NCBI GenBank assembly: GCA_018668425.1
Contig: JABJDB010000098.1
Coordinates: forward strand, 1-37,846
DNA: 37,846 nucleotides
Direction: 5' to 3'
DNA from: Nitrososphaerota archaeon
GTDB taxonomy: Archaea; Thermoproteota; Nitrososphaeria; Nitrososphaerales; Nitrosopumilaceae
This document shows positions 7,662-15,066 of this stretch, piece by piece. Under the pieces are notes generated by a model that was not told where the DNA came from, did not search any database, and saw only the letters and a program-made list of their open reading frames with translations. A program made the position numbers and the translations under genes. How positions within the stretch are numbered: the stretch's first letter is position 1; the number at the start of each line of letters is the position of its first letter.

Positions 7662-7769
7662 ATGTTTTATTTTAAGAATTTTCGAAAATACAAATTAAGA
7701 AATTTGGAGGCAGGAATGTTTGCGGGTTTGATATTGGTACGTAACTCCCAAAGAGTCGATGCAATATAA
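7662..7769 (+). CDS. Possible 35-residue basic peptide
   Basis: ATG 7662 to TAA 7767-7769, starting MFYFKNFRKYKLRNLEAG and ending RVDAI. Basic first half, hydrophobic middle (MFAGLILV). GGAGG at 7706-7710 could instead serve a second ATG inside the frame. The 3' half overlaps a possible hairpin (AGGCAGG near 7708 with CTTGCCT near 7789, GATATT with AATATC inside), so the region could equally be RNA. Weak. Confidence 0.3.
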   Translation: MFYFKNFRKYKLRNLEAGMFAGLILVRNSQRVDAI

Positions 7770-7831
7770 TATCAGACTTGCCTGTCTTTCAAATTCTAAA
7801 CTATTAATTTTGGATTAATTTTAAGAAAACT

Positions 7832-7915
7832 ATGAATACAAAATTTTACGTTACAATGGGAATTTCAGTTGCAGCCTTGGCTGTAGGATTCATACTTTTG
7901 TTTGGTGATTTTTGA
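7832..7915 (+). CDS. Single-membrane-helix microprotein (27 aa)
   Basis: ATG 7832 to TGA 7913-7915. It is almost entirely one membrane helix (about residues 6-24, VTMGISVAALAVGFILLF) with a Lys near the N-terminus and an Asp near the C-terminus. Composition resembles the membrane segments of the genes at 5737 and 14989. T-runs follow the stop. The function is unknown; such peptides often join membrane complexes. Confidence 0.55.
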   Translation: MNTKFYVTMGISVAALAVGFILLFGDF

Positions 7916-8064
7916 TCAAATTTTTTGACAAATAAAATCAATTTTTACACACTTTTTTCATTTTAAAAGAAAAATCACATCAATAGTATTGCCGTAGATT
8001 GATCTGGTTGTTGGTAATCACATAGACGACATTGATTACCAACTTTATCTGTGGCCACAAAATT

Positions 8065-8319
8065 TTAGTTCGGATGTGAATTTAAAATATAATCAGATTG
8101 TTCAGTTTTAGAAAATAATGTGTCATTGTTTTTTAATAACTTCTCAATACTTTGAAAAGCAGGGCATTTTTTGTCAACAGAGAATAATTCTTCACAATTA
8201 GGACATTGAATGACAATATGATTTCCCCAATCACATTCGATATTATCAATAATCTCAAAAATTACATCACCATTACAGATGCATTTTAGTTTATTTTTGA
8301 ATTTTTTAGCAATATCCAT
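8065..8319 (-). CDS. Small zinc-binding protein (84 aa)
   Basis: Start placed at ATG 8319 (MDIAKKFKNKLKCICNGD); the frame is open further upstream, but that part reads across the divergent promoter. Cys residues form KCIC, ECDWGNH, CPNC and KKCPAF, a plausible zinc ribbon, followed by an acidic helical tail. It diverges from the zinc-ribbon gene at 8379 with a 59-base spacer. Not recognised. Confidence 0.6.
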   Translation of the reverse strand: MDIAKKFKNKLKCICNGDVIFEIIDNIECDWGNHIVIQCPNCEELFSVDKKCPAFQSIEKLLKNNDTLFSKTEQSDYILNSHPN

Positions 8320-8378
8320 TAGATTAATTTCAATAAAAATTAAATATAATTTATTAGGATAGAAATTACGACAAATAC

Positions 8379-8585
8379 ATGACAGAATGCCCAACTTGTA
8401 AACTTGCAATGGAGTCACATTCCACATCAGAACTTATGGAATGTTGTATGAAGCAAGTAGGAGATGAATTCTCAGAAGAGCAAACAGGGGTATGTCCTAA
8501 TTGTAAACATGAAATAAAAAAACATACAGACAAGGAATTAGCTGAATGTACAATAGAATTTTTAAAATCAGGAATCAATAATTGA
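8379..8585 (+). CDS. Small protein with two CPxCK zinc knuckles (68 aa)
   Basis: ATG 8379. Two similar halves: TECPTCKLAMESHSTSELMECC, then GVCPNCKHEIKKHTDKELAECT. Each has CPxCK, a His, and a helix ending in Cys, so the protein looks like an internal duplication of one zinc module, probably CxxC plus H/C ligands. Acidic spacer between. Likely protein or nucleic-acid binding. Confidence 0.7.
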   Translation: MTECPTCKLAMESHSTSELMECCMKQVGDEFSEEQTGVCPNCKHEIKKHTDKELAECTIEFLKSGINN

Positions 8586-8625
8586 TTAGACAAAGATTAA
8601 ACGCTGGCAAAATGAGGAAAATTCA

Positions 8626-9216
8626 TTGAATCAAACAACACGTAAACTAATTGAACAGTATTCTCCAATGTGGACAAACAAACAGGTTTGGGAATTTGAT
8701 CAGTTAAATGAAGAATTGTTATTTGATACAACATACGTAGAACCTGGAGAATTTAGCTCAAATTCATGGAAGTCAAAAACATCTAATCCGGATTCAGATA
8801 TTCGAGAAATGGTAGTTAGAACTTTTGATCACATGATAGATGGGGAAGAATTATGGATTGCAAATACTGGAAAAGGCAATCTAGAAGACAAATACACACC
8901 ATACCTCATGGCTGTAATGGTAGATGTGATGATAGAAGAGGAGGTCTGCCTTGATTTTAGAATAGAAAATGATTGTTTGGTAGTTTCAGTAGATAGAAAA
9001 GCAGACGTAATTGATTGTAAAGACTTTTTTGAAGAATTTTATCATTTGGCAACTGGATTCAATTACGATGTAGATACTGGAATTCCAGAAGATGAGACAG
9101 AAGCTGAGATGTATCTTACAAGATTACAAGAAGATTTTGATGAGAAAATGAAAAATAAACTAGGAGATCTGTATTTACCAGGAAACAATGATCCAGATAC
9201 GTTAAATGCAGAATGA
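8626..9216 (+). CDS. Hypothetical acidic protein (196 aa)
   Basis: Starts at TTG 8626 with GAGG at 8613-8616 upstream; no ATG in frame precedes it, and the first internal ATG (8668) would lose 14 residues. Very acidic and soluble, with mixed helix/strand sequence and no catalytic motif. It is followed after 27 bases by the winged-helix-like gene on the same strand, so they may be co-transcribed. Not recognised. Confidence 0.6.
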   Translation: MNQTTRKLIEQYSPMWTNKQVWEFDQLNEELLFDTTYVEPGEFSSNSWKSKTSNPDSDIREMVVRTFDHMIDGEELWIANTGKGNLEDKYTPYLMAVMVDVMIEEEVCLDFRIENDCLVVSVDRKADVIDCKDFFEEFYHLATGFNYDVDTGIPEDETEAEMYLTRLQEDFDEKMKNKLGDLYLPGNNDPDTLNAE

Positions 9217-9243
9217 ATTGATAAAAAATAGGAAATAACAAAC

Positions 9244-9609
9244 ATGTCAGAAAGAAAACCATTTAGACGATTCAAAAAAAGAGAACCATCTTTAACTGCT
9301 GAAGAGAAAATCAAACAATTTGTTTTAAGAAATTCAGATAATGGTTATTTTACCAAAGTTTCAACTTTAACATACAAATTTGAAATTCCAGAAAGTAGAG
9401 TTTGGGATATTGTAGGGGAGTTTTTAGCTGATGGAACACTAGAATCAACTCATGATCAAAATACAGGAGACATGAAATTGTGCAAAACAGGAAAAACATA
9501 TGCAATAATGGACAATGAGAAAAAAAGAAAATATGAAAAATATAAAACAAATTCAAAATCAAATAAACCAAAATTCGCCAAGTCAAAACCAAAACAACAA
9601 AAATCTTAA
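9244..9609 (+). CDS. Winged-helix-like basic DNA-binding protein (121 aa)
   Basis: Basic N-terminus (RKPFRRFKKREP), then a region of about 60 residues with helix-helix-helix-wing character: AEEKIKQFVLRNSDNGYF, VSTLTYKFEIPESRVWDIVG, FLADGTLES, and a Gly-containing wing. A very basic, Lys/Ser-rich tail (about 95-121) ends the protein. It probably binds DNA as a small regulator or chromatin protein. Its family is inferred from pattern only. Confidence 0.6.
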   Translation: MSERKPFRRFKKREPSLTAEEKIKQFVLRNSDNGYFTKVSTLTYKFEIPESRVWDIVGEFLADGTLESTHDQNTGDMKLCKTGKTYAIMDNEKKRKYEKYKTNSKSNKPKFAKSKPKQQKS

Positions 9610-9636
9610 TTTTGAGTTATATTATATAGAATTATT

Positions 9637-9717
9637 ATGAGTGATGATGAAAATTTACCTTCACAATGTCATCCAATCATAAAAAAGAAAAAGGATGTAA
9701 AAATTGAAACAGTGTAA
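9637..9717 (+). CDS. Possible 26-residue peptide
   Basis: ATG 9637 to TAA 9715-9717; acidic start, single CH pair, KKKK run. It overlaps the start of the zinc-finger gene at 9704 by 14 bases, which could mean translational coupling. Weak support. Confidence 0.25.
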   Translation: MSDDENLPSQCHPIIKKKKDVKIETV

Positions 9718-9853
9718 AATTTGTGGAACACCACTAGGCAAAGAGCCAACTACTAAAGAATTAGAAAATCATTGGAAAAAACATCATCAATGGCATTGGG
9801 AATCAAACAAAGAAAAAACCCCAGAAGATGCACTACTAAAGAAACGAGATTAA
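9704..9853 (+). CDS. C2H2-like zinc-finger microprotein (49 aa)
   Basis: TTG 9704 to TAA 9851-9853. CKICGTPLG (C4, C7), a helix, then H23 and H27 within NHWKKHHQWHW: a CX2CX15HX3H finger with extra His. The tail is charged. The TTG start lacks an in-frame ATG alternative. Same style as the fingers at 6132 and 13629. Confidence 0.55.
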   Translation: MKQCKICGTPLGKEPTTKELENHWKKHHQWHWESNKEKTPEDALLKKRD

Positions 9854-10049
9854 TAGACGTCGTGGAGCAGTCATCATGATGCCATTCAAGAGAATAATAA
9901 GTATAAAATTTACAATTATTGTTCATCCATTATGAATTTAAAATTTTTATTTTTTACTTCTAAATATACGAATTATTTTAGAATTACAAAATACAGATCA
10001 TTTAAAAAATAAGAGAAACCATTAATTTGATAATTTTTTAACATATTTC

Positions 10050-10511
10050 GTGTCTTTTGAGATTAATTGGCATAGAGATTTTTTTGGTATTTCATGGGCA
10101 CATGAAAAAGACAAGCTAGTAATTTCAACTGTTTTTGAGGATAAAAAAATAGCATTAGAGATTGCAAAAGAGATTGAACAGTGGAGTGATAAATTTACTC
10201 GGTTAACTATTATTGAAAAAGATGAGGATGAATTTGCAATTTGTTGTTATCAAGATCCTCAAATCTCAAAAAGTAGTAAAAACATAGGATTGTTTCGAAC
10301 AGGGATGAGACAAAGTAGTGGATACGAACAAGTAAAACCAATAATTGAAGAAAAATCACCTCTTTTACAAATAGCATATGCAGCAGATGTCAGAGACATT
10401 AGAACATATGAAGAAATCTCAAAATTAGTTCCATTAAGAAAATGTAGAATAATTTCTGAAAAAAATCTAAAAAAACAAGAATACTATTATGAAAAAACTG
10501 CTAATCAATAA
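10050..10511 (+). CDS. Hypothetical protein (153 aa)
   Basis: Starts at GTG 10050 (MSFEINWHRDFFGISW). The first 70 residues look like an alpha/beta domain with a Trp-rich N-terminus (INWHRDFFGISWAHEKDKL) and an acidic centre. The second half is helical and basic at the end. No catalytic signature is seen. It stands alone between AT-rich spacers. Not recognised. Confidence 0.6.
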   Translation: MSFEINWHRDFFGISWAHEKDKLVISTVFEDKKIALEIAKEIEQWSDKFTRLTIIEKDEDEFAICCYQDPQISKSSKNIGLFRTGMRQSSGYEQVKPIIEEKSPLLQIAYAADVRDIRTYEEISKLVPLRKCRIISEKNLKKQEYYYEKTANQ

Positions 10512-10673
10512 AAAAAATGATGAGATTCAAAAAAAAGAGAATCGTTCACCATTCATGGTCGGGTATCAATAATAGTTAAAATTCAATATAAAGAATCACT
10601 ACCAAATGATTCATAGAATTCATACTGACAAATCATTCATGTTTGTTAAATAGAGATTTTACTTTTACAAAGT

Positions 10674-10745
10674 ATGAAAAATAACAATTACCAATCAACA
10701 TGGGAAGAAGCAATCGGAGTTTCCTGGCTTATTTCTGAGGAATAA
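10674..10745 (+). CDS. Possible 23-residue peptide upstream of a Cys-rich ORF
   Basis: ATG 10674 to TAA 10743-10745 (MKNNNYQSTWEEAIGVSW...). The next ATG (10747) begins one base after the stop, as in coupled genes. Support is position only. Confidence 0.2.
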   Translation: MKNNNYQSTWEEAIGVSWLISEE

Positions 10746-10746
10746 A

Positions 10747-10821
10747 ATGCCTCAACCAGATACATGTAGTCCAAACTGTTGGTGTAAACTAAAAACAAAA
10801 ACAGTTAATGAAACCACATAA
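10747..10821 (+). CDS. Cys-rich microprotein (24 aa)
   Basis: ATG 10747 to TAA 10819-10821: PDTCSPNCWCKLKTK places C7, C11 and C13 like the NCYCK motif of the gene at 10875. Too small to be sure. Confidence 0.35.
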   Translation: MPQPDTCSPNCWCKLKTKTVNETT

Positions 10822-10874
10822 TAGGCTCACAGACAAAATATTTCAATAATGCAGAATTGGGATGAAGAGTAAAA

Positions 10875-11006
10875 ATGTCATTAATCGCACATACAAAAGA
10901 GTGCAGGTATAGAAACGATAACGATATGCCGCATACAAATTGTTATTGCAAATGTCACAAAATCATCATGGCAGAATCAAATGGATTAGAATCAAGAACT
11001 TTTTGA
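10875..11006 (+). CDS. Cys-rich microprotein (43 aa)
   Basis: ATG 10875 to TGA 11004-11006. The centre reads HTNCYCKCHK (C23, C25, C27, H28) after C10, a potential metal-binding cluster. Its NCYCK resembles NCWCK in the gene at 10747, so the two may be related. Its end overlaps the convergent gene at 10992 by 15 bases. Confidence 0.45.
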   Translation: MSLIAHTKECRYRNDNDMPHTNCYCKCHKIIMAESNGLESRTF

Positions 11007-11222
11007 TTTTTTAGGATCAAAATTATCTATAATTTCAGTAACATTTGAAATGATTTTTTCTTTAATTTGGGTTTTTGACATTCCAGAGGTAGACATTAGT
11101 TTCATTTGATCAAGTAGTGCAAAATGAACCCGTCCTTGAAGATAATCAACTATACCATAGTCATTTTTTGGGAACTCTGTGACAAATAATTCATCTTCAA
11201 TAGGATCTTTTGTTTTATCCAT
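10992..11222 (-). CDS. Hypothetical protein (76 aa)
   Basis: ATG 11222. Acidic N-terminal half, helical second half (KTQIKEKIISNVTEIIDNF), Lys/Ser tail. No motif or membrane segment. It diverges from the gene at 11293 with a 70-base spacer that must hold both promoters. Not recognised. Confidence 0.55.
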   Translation of the reverse strand: MDKTKDPIEDELFVTEFPKNDYGIVDYLQGRVHFALLDQMKLMSTSGMSKTQIKEKIISNVTEIIDNFDPKKSKSS

Positions 11223-11292
11223 AAAAACAGAATTAAGAAAACCAGTTATAAGATTTCCAAATCTTCATTAAACTCTAAAAAAACAAATCCAC

Positions 11293-11643
11293 ATGACAGA
11301 ATTTCTCCATAAACCATATGACAAAATCTACGTTAGAGATATGATCAAATTAAGCCTAGATGATCTTGTTGGAATGATGTCATCATTAGAATCAGCTCAT
11401 GCATATTGGGTAGATGGTGTATTGTTTGCAAGTTTTGCCATGACGGAATCTGAAGAATTGGCAAAAAAAGAGATGCAAAATGAAATGTATTTAGATAAAA
11501 TAATTTTTGCAAAATACGAAAAACACACTAAAACAGTAAAATCATCAACTAACCTTGAGATAGGAGTACTAAACATGCAAAAAAGTCAATTATACAAAGA
11601 TTTGATTTTGTGGCTAAAAACTCAACCTGTGTGGAATAATTAA
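11293..11643 (+). CDS. Hypothetical protein (116 aa)
   Basis: ATG 11293. Mixed alpha/beta sequence: VRDMIKLSLDDLVGMMSSLE, AYWVDGVLFASFAM, then charged helices and a Trp-containing end (LILWLKTQPVWNN). No known signature. It converges with the zinc-ribbon gene at 11678. Not recognised. Confidence 0.6.
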   Translation: MTEFLHKPYDKIYVRDMIKLSLDDLVGMMSSLESAHAYWVDGVLFASFAMTESEELAKKEMQNEMYLDKIIFAKYEKHTKTVKSSTNLEIGVLNMQKSQLYKDLILWLKTQPVWNN

Positions 11644-11677
11644 GATAATTACAAAGTAGATTTATTTTTAAAAAAAA

Positions 11678-11854
11678 TTAGCTAGTTACAACTAATTTCT
11701 TTTCATTCTTTTTCATTATACATTTAAAATGAATTTGTTCATCAGTTAAAGAACCACAGCCATGACAGGAAAACTGTATGGCCTGATTACAGATTTCACA
11801 TTTTTTATTTTCTTCTAATTCTGTTCCGCAATGTCGGCATGAATCTTGTTTCAT
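11678..11854 (-). CDS. Zinc-ribbon microprotein (58 aa)
   Basis: ATG 11852-11854, stop at 11678-11680. Three CxxC pairs (CRHC 6-9, CEIC 19-22, CHGC 30-33) and a lone C45, enough for one or two zinc sites. The tail is basic. The pattern is like rubredoxin-type knuckles used in nucleic-acid or protein binding. The gene is short and has no recognisable partner. Confidence 0.65.
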   Translation of the reverse strand: MKQDSCRHCGTELEENKKCEICNQAIQFSCHGCGSLTDEQIHFKCIMKKNEKKLVVTS

Positions 11855-11902
11855 GTAATTAATGATACAACAATTAATTTAAACCATTTTAAAATTAGAT
11901 TG

Positions 11903-11980
11903 AACTAATTAGGAAATACTAACAAAAATAATTTTTATCATTACTTGTTACGCACAGAAATTAGTTTTTCCTAATTAGTT
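11903..11980. repeat. Perfect 14-bp inverted repeat with 50-base loop
   Basis: AACTAATTAGGAAA at 11903-11916 and TTTCCTAATTAGTT at 11967-11980 are exact reverse complements. It lies 49 bases upstream of the zinc-ribbon gene that starts at 11854. It could be an operator pair, an RNA stem or the footprint of a small mobile element. Confidence 0.75.
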
Positions 11981-12025
11981 ACAGCTACTGGATTTTACAA
12001 ATTGAATTTAGAAAATAATTTTTAT

Positions 12026-12041
12026 TTCCCATTAATGGGAA
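12026..12041. promoter_or_regulatory. 16-bp perfect palindrome, candidate operator
   Basis: TTCCCATTAATGGGAA is fully self-complementary with GC-rich half-sites (CCCATT/AATGGG) in otherwise AT-rich DNA. The symmetry suits a homodimeric regulator. No start codon is close downstream, so the target is unclear. Confidence 0.45.
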
Positions 12042-12255
12042 TGGGATTTTATTTAAAAATCTAAAAAAATAATGTTTGCAGTAAATAATGAAAATACAAT
12101 AGTGAGGATATTAAAAAAAATAAAATATATCAAAAATGGATCAATACAAAATGAACCAACAGTATCAAGACATACTCATAGAAGACATGGTATTTCAACA
12201 GAATAAACAGATCAGATTTTAGATAAACTCTCAAAAAATTTAATTTTAAAAATAA

Positions 12256-12393
12256 AATACAGAAAAATCATCAATCCTTGAATGTATAAAAAACAAGATT
12301 GGTCTATTGCTTAGGATAGCCCAACCTCTAGCCATTGGATTAGTCAGTTTGATGACTATTTCAACACCCGTTGGATGGGATGAATCTTTTTGA
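12256..12393 (+). pseudogene. Open frame for a hydrophobic peptide without a usual start codon
   Basis: Between TAA 12253-12255 and TGA 12391-12393 the frame reads 45 codons, including LLLRIAQPLAIGLVSLMTIS and then TPVGWDESF. This looks like protein (membrane segment, then a polar end), but the first ATG is deep inside. It may be a gene fragment, or a gene with a rare start or an upstream frameshift. The opposite strand also has an 80-codon frame (12246-12488), which reads less like protein. Confidence 0.3.
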
Positions 12394-12470
12394 ATCCTAT
12401 ATGAGTGGTTCAAAAGAGGTAAAATTACACCGAAATGAACATACACTAGTGAATTACATCTCAAATCGAA

Positions 12471-12770
12471 ATGATTTCTTTTGAACATAGAATTCTTAGT
12501 GAATATAGATTAAAAATTGCAAAAATTGAGACCCTGGTAAAGTCAATCATGGCCCATAGAGAACCTAAAGGTGAGGAAGCCAAAGGAGCATCAGAATTTC
12601 TCGAAGTATTAATTTCTGAGACAGATAATTACTACAAAAATAATAGTGAAATTCTATCAAATAATGGAAAAAGACCTCATGCCCGCTCACGTCTTCCAGA
12701 AACAAAATCATGGAATGAAAATGTTGAAAAATTCTATGAAAAAAATCCCCGTAGAAGACCAAGAAAATAA
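12471..12770 (+). CDS. Hypothetical basic protein (99 aa)
   Basis: ATG 12471. Helical N-terminal two thirds (HRILSEYRLKIAKIETLVKS, ASEFLEVLISETDNYYKN) and a strongly basic end (KNPRRRPRK), consistent with nucleic-acid association. No motif. It is the first of three same-strand genes (12471, 12814, 13233). Not recognised. Confidence 0.6.
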   Translation: MISFEHRILSEYRLKIAKIETLVKSIMAHREPKGEEAKGASEFLEVLISETDNYYKNNSEILSNNGKRPHARSRLPETKSWNENVEKFYEKNPRRRPRK

Positions 12771-12813
12771 CTAATCAAGAAATGATCAAATATATGAAAA
12801 ATTTAGAAAAAAT

Positions 12814-13236
12814 ATGATTGCAACAAAATCAAAAGAACTCAAAGAATTAGAAAAAAAGCTCAGCAGGCAAACAAAAGAGAAATCAGAAAATAAAATCAAA
12901 GAACTTCTTGCAAAAAAAAATATAGATTATGATACAATTACAATGATTTTGAATGTTTTTAAAAAATCTAAATTTAAATGGTTAGATGAACATTTTGAAA
13001 TATTTGATTCAAGACCTGAAGAATTTAGAGGTAAAGAATTACCAAATAACAATAGAGAGTGTTTAATGCTTGGGATGAGGTTAGGGACCATGAGAAGTAA
13101 AGTCATACTTAATCTAAAAGGAATGCAACTAACAGAAAAACATCGTCATACCATAGATGAATTAATTTGGAATCTTATATGGTATCAATGGAAAGAGGCA
13201 AAAGAGATCAATAATTTTTTGTTAAAAGAAAAATGA
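12814..13236 (+). CDS. Hypothetical helical protein (140 aa)
   Basis: ATG 12814. A basic coiled-coil start (KELKELEKKLSRQTKEKSEN) is followed by a domain rich in Trp and Leu and then two helices. No catalytic motif. It overlaps the next gene by ATGA, so the two are very probably one transcript and may act together. Not recognised. Confidence 0.6.
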   Translation: MIATKSKELKELEKKLSRQTKEKSENKIKELLAKKNIDYDTITMILNVFKKSKFKWLDEHFEIFDSRPEEFRGKELPNNNRECLMLGMRLGTMRSKVILNLKGMQLTEKHRHTIDELIWNLIWYQWKEAKEINNFLLKEK

Positions 13237-13616
13237 CTAACGAAGAACTAGTAAAAAAATTCTACATTGCATTTAAAGAAAATAACATCAAAGAATGTTT
13301 AGAAATATGTGATGATGAAATTGAATGGATAACTGCTGAAGGAATGCCAGAAGGTGGAATGATTAAAGGAGTAAAACAAGTGTTTGAGAATTATTTCCCA
13401 AAAATGTTATCAAATTTTCAAGAATTTCATGCAATCCCAGAACAAATCACAGCATTACAAGATCACATCATGGTTAATGGAAAATATCAAGGAATATCAA
13501 AAATAGGAAAAAAATTCAATGTTGAATTTTCACACATCTATTTGATTAAAAATAACAAAATTATTCAATTTAGACAATTCACAGATACAAAAATTATTCA
13601 AGAGTCATTAAAGTAA
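13233..13616 (+). CDS. SnoaL-like / NTF2-fold protein
   Basis: 127 residues with the cone-fold pattern of the SnoaL/ketosteroid-isomerase superfamily: helical start NEELVKKFYIAFKENNIKEC, then DDEIEWITAEGMPEGG, GVKQVFENYF, and strands ending HIYLIKNNKIIQFRQFTDT. These proteins are small isomerases, hydrolases or ligand-binding dimers; the substrate cannot be told. It overlaps the gene before it by ATGA (start 13233). Confidence 0.75.
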   Translation: MTNEELVKKFYIAFKENNIKECLEICDDEIEWITAEGMPEGGMIKGVKQVFENYFPKMLSNFQEFHAIPEQITALQDHIMVNGKYQGISKIGKKFNVEFSHIYLIKNNKIIQFRQFTDTKIIQESLK

Positions 13617-13628
13617 TAATTTATTAAA

Positions 13629-13778
13629 TTATTCTAATGGTGTAAATGAATTTTTGTAACAATTAGCATTTGCTTTAAGTTGAGCATCAACTATTGTTTT
13701 TGAGAAATTATGAACTTTCATCATATGTTCTGGAATATCATCACATTCTGTTTTACAAGTTCTACACATGTATTTCAT
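13629..13778 (-). CDS. C2H2-like zinc-finger microprotein (49 aa)
   Basis: Start ATG 13776-13778, stop 13629-13631. CRTC (5-8), C12, then H18 and H23: a compact CX2CX9HX4H finger, followed by a polar tail with one more Cys (40). It converges with the SnoaL-like gene, 12 bases apart. Confidence 0.55.
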   Translation of the reverse strand: MKYMCRTCKTECDDIPEHMMKVHNFSKTIVDAQLKANANCYKNSFTPLE

Positions 13779-13850
13779 ATCTATGCCTGTAAATTTTAGA
13801 CCATATACAAGGGTTTGTTTAAAAAATGACTAATTGGTTGAATATTTTTT

Positions 13851-14516
13851 CTAGGCTAGATTGTTCAAATAGTACTTTTCAATTCGCTCTTGCATAGGCT
13901 CAACATAGTCATCACAGTTTTTGATGAATTCCTGCCTAGTGTTTTTTTCACTACTAACAAGGATAACCACCTGGTTGATTTTTTGTCCAGTGACTTCATG
14001 AAACATTTGAGCATAACAAGTGGTTTGTAGATAATACTCATACATGTAATCATCAATTTGGGGTTTTCTTTTTGTTTTATAATCAATGATAGATAATTCA
14101 CCATTGTAATATGCAATCAAATCACTAGTACCAGCCACTTTTAATTTATCAGAATACATTCTTTGTTCAATGCTGGTAACATCAGAAATATTTTCTAAAA
14201 AGGGTTTAAGATTATGAAAATGTGCAATTGGTAGTAAATCAAATTCCTCCAAGGATAGTTTAGCACTCAAATAATCTTCGATGATTTTATGTGATTGAGT
14301 ACCAATATGTTGAGATTGTTCTGTGATATATTGGTGAGCAGGTTCATTTGCTTTCCAATTTTTTAGACCGTTTTTTTTATCTTCAGATGAAGTTGCAGAT
14401 AAAATAGTACTAATTGAAGGATAGACATCATCAAATTTTGTTTGATACCAATGACCATCTTCCCTATCAAGCAGTGTTGGTTCTCGAGTCTTTAGCATTT
14501 GAGTAAAATTTACCAT
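13851..14516 (-). CDS. PD-(D/E)XK nuclease, RecB/MGME1-like
   Basis: 221 residues with the RecB-nuclease motif order: GTQSHKIIEDYL (H76), VAGTSDLIAYYNGE (D132), LSIIDYKTKRK (D145, K147 in DYKT) and QTTCY (Q164, Y168, motif QxxxY). The N-terminal YPSISTILSAT with a following helical region resembles MGME1-like exonucleases and phage-type nucleases acting on DNA ends. It would need Mg2+. There is no helicase domain in the protein, but a DEAH helicase lies 1.1 kb away on the other strand. Preceded by a small gene on the same strand. Confidence 0.8.
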   Translation of the reverse strand: MVNFTQMLKTREPTLLDREDGHWYQTKFDDVYPSISTILSATSSEDKKNGLKNWKANEPAHQYITEQSQHIGTQSHKIIEDYLSAKLSLEEFDLLPIAHFHNLKPFLENISDVTSIEQRMYSDKLKVAGTSDLIAYYNGELSIIDYKTKRKPQIDDYMYEYYLQTTCYAQMFHEVTGQKINQVVILVSSEKNTRQEFIKNCDDYVEPMQERIEKYYLNNLA

Positions 14517-14561
14517 ATGTATGATTCTAAATTAACAGTAATTTAATGATTATAGAAAAAA

Positions 14562-14978
14562 TTATTTTAACATTTTTTGAAATTTTTCAAATTCCGATCT
14601 AGTTTTAACAAATTGATCAGTCATTATTGTTTGCAATAAAAACAAATTCTCTAATTTGTTATTTATCATAGCAATTGATTCAGTGAAAATTACAGCATCA
14701 ATGAATTCATCATTAGGATATACAGTGTATTCAAAACGATCATCATCTGTTTGAATTTTTAATTTAAAACCCAGAAATAATCCTAATTCATCATCCTTGT
14801 TTAGAAATCCCACCAAACTCGCTCGTAATGATGAATTTTTTTGAAGTGAATCATATCGTGATTGGTTTTGAATATTTTCATCAATAATACATGCTACAGG
14901 CGTCCCATCAACATGTAAAACAGTAGATTTGTGAGTCGGGATGAATTCTTCTGAATCAGGCATTTTGTCTAAAGGCAA
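14562..14978 (-). CDS. Hypothetical protein (138 aa)
   Basis: Begins at TTG 14978 (GGTGAG just upstream) or at ATG 14963, five codons later. Beta-rich first half (STVLHVDGTPVACIIDE, LGLFLGFKLKIQTDDD) and a helical C-terminus (FVKTRSEFEKFQKMLK). It follows the membrane microprotein gene by ten bases and precedes the nuclease gene by 45 bases on the same strand, so the three may be co-transcribed. Not recognised. Confidence 0.55.
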   Translation of the reverse strand: MPLDKMPDSEEFIPTHKSTVLHVDGTPVACIIDENIQNQSRYDSLQKNSSLRASLVGFLNKDDELGLFLGFKLKIQTDDDRFEYTVYPNDEFIDAVIFTESIAMINNKLENLFLLQTIMTDQFVKTRSEFEKFQKMLK

Positions 14979-14988
14979 TTTTTCTCAC

Positions 14989-15066
14989 CTATATCAAACC
15001 GCCAATCAAAGCAAGACCTACAAGGATCGCACTAACCCCAATTGCAATTTCAACAAACTTTGACAT
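14989..15066 (-). CDS. Single-membrane-helix microprotein (25 aa)
   Basis: ATG 15064-15066 to TAG 14989-14991. MSKF, then one continuous hydrophobic helix (VEIAIGVSAILVGLALIGGL). It ends ten bases before the next start on the same strand. Similar in style to 7832-7915. The function is unknown. Confidence 0.5.
   Translation of the reverse strand: MSKFVEIAIGVSAILVGLALIGGLI

Larger units (their letters stand above)
11855..12245. other. Gene-poor AT-rich spacer with strong dyads
   Basis: No convincing gene; a 28-codon open frame at 12136-12222 is too weak to call. It holds a 14-bp inverted repeat at 11903-11980 and a 16-bp palindrome at 12026-12041, listed separately. Confidence 0.5.

Noticed and set aside
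12136-12222. 28-codon frame MDQYKMNQQ...
   Set aside because: Low complexity and short; expected by chance in AT-rich DNA.
12246-12488. 80-codon minus-strand frame
   Set aside because: Contains few features of native proteins here and overlaps the start of the plus-strand gene at 12471; the plus-strand open frame in the same DNA reads more like protein.
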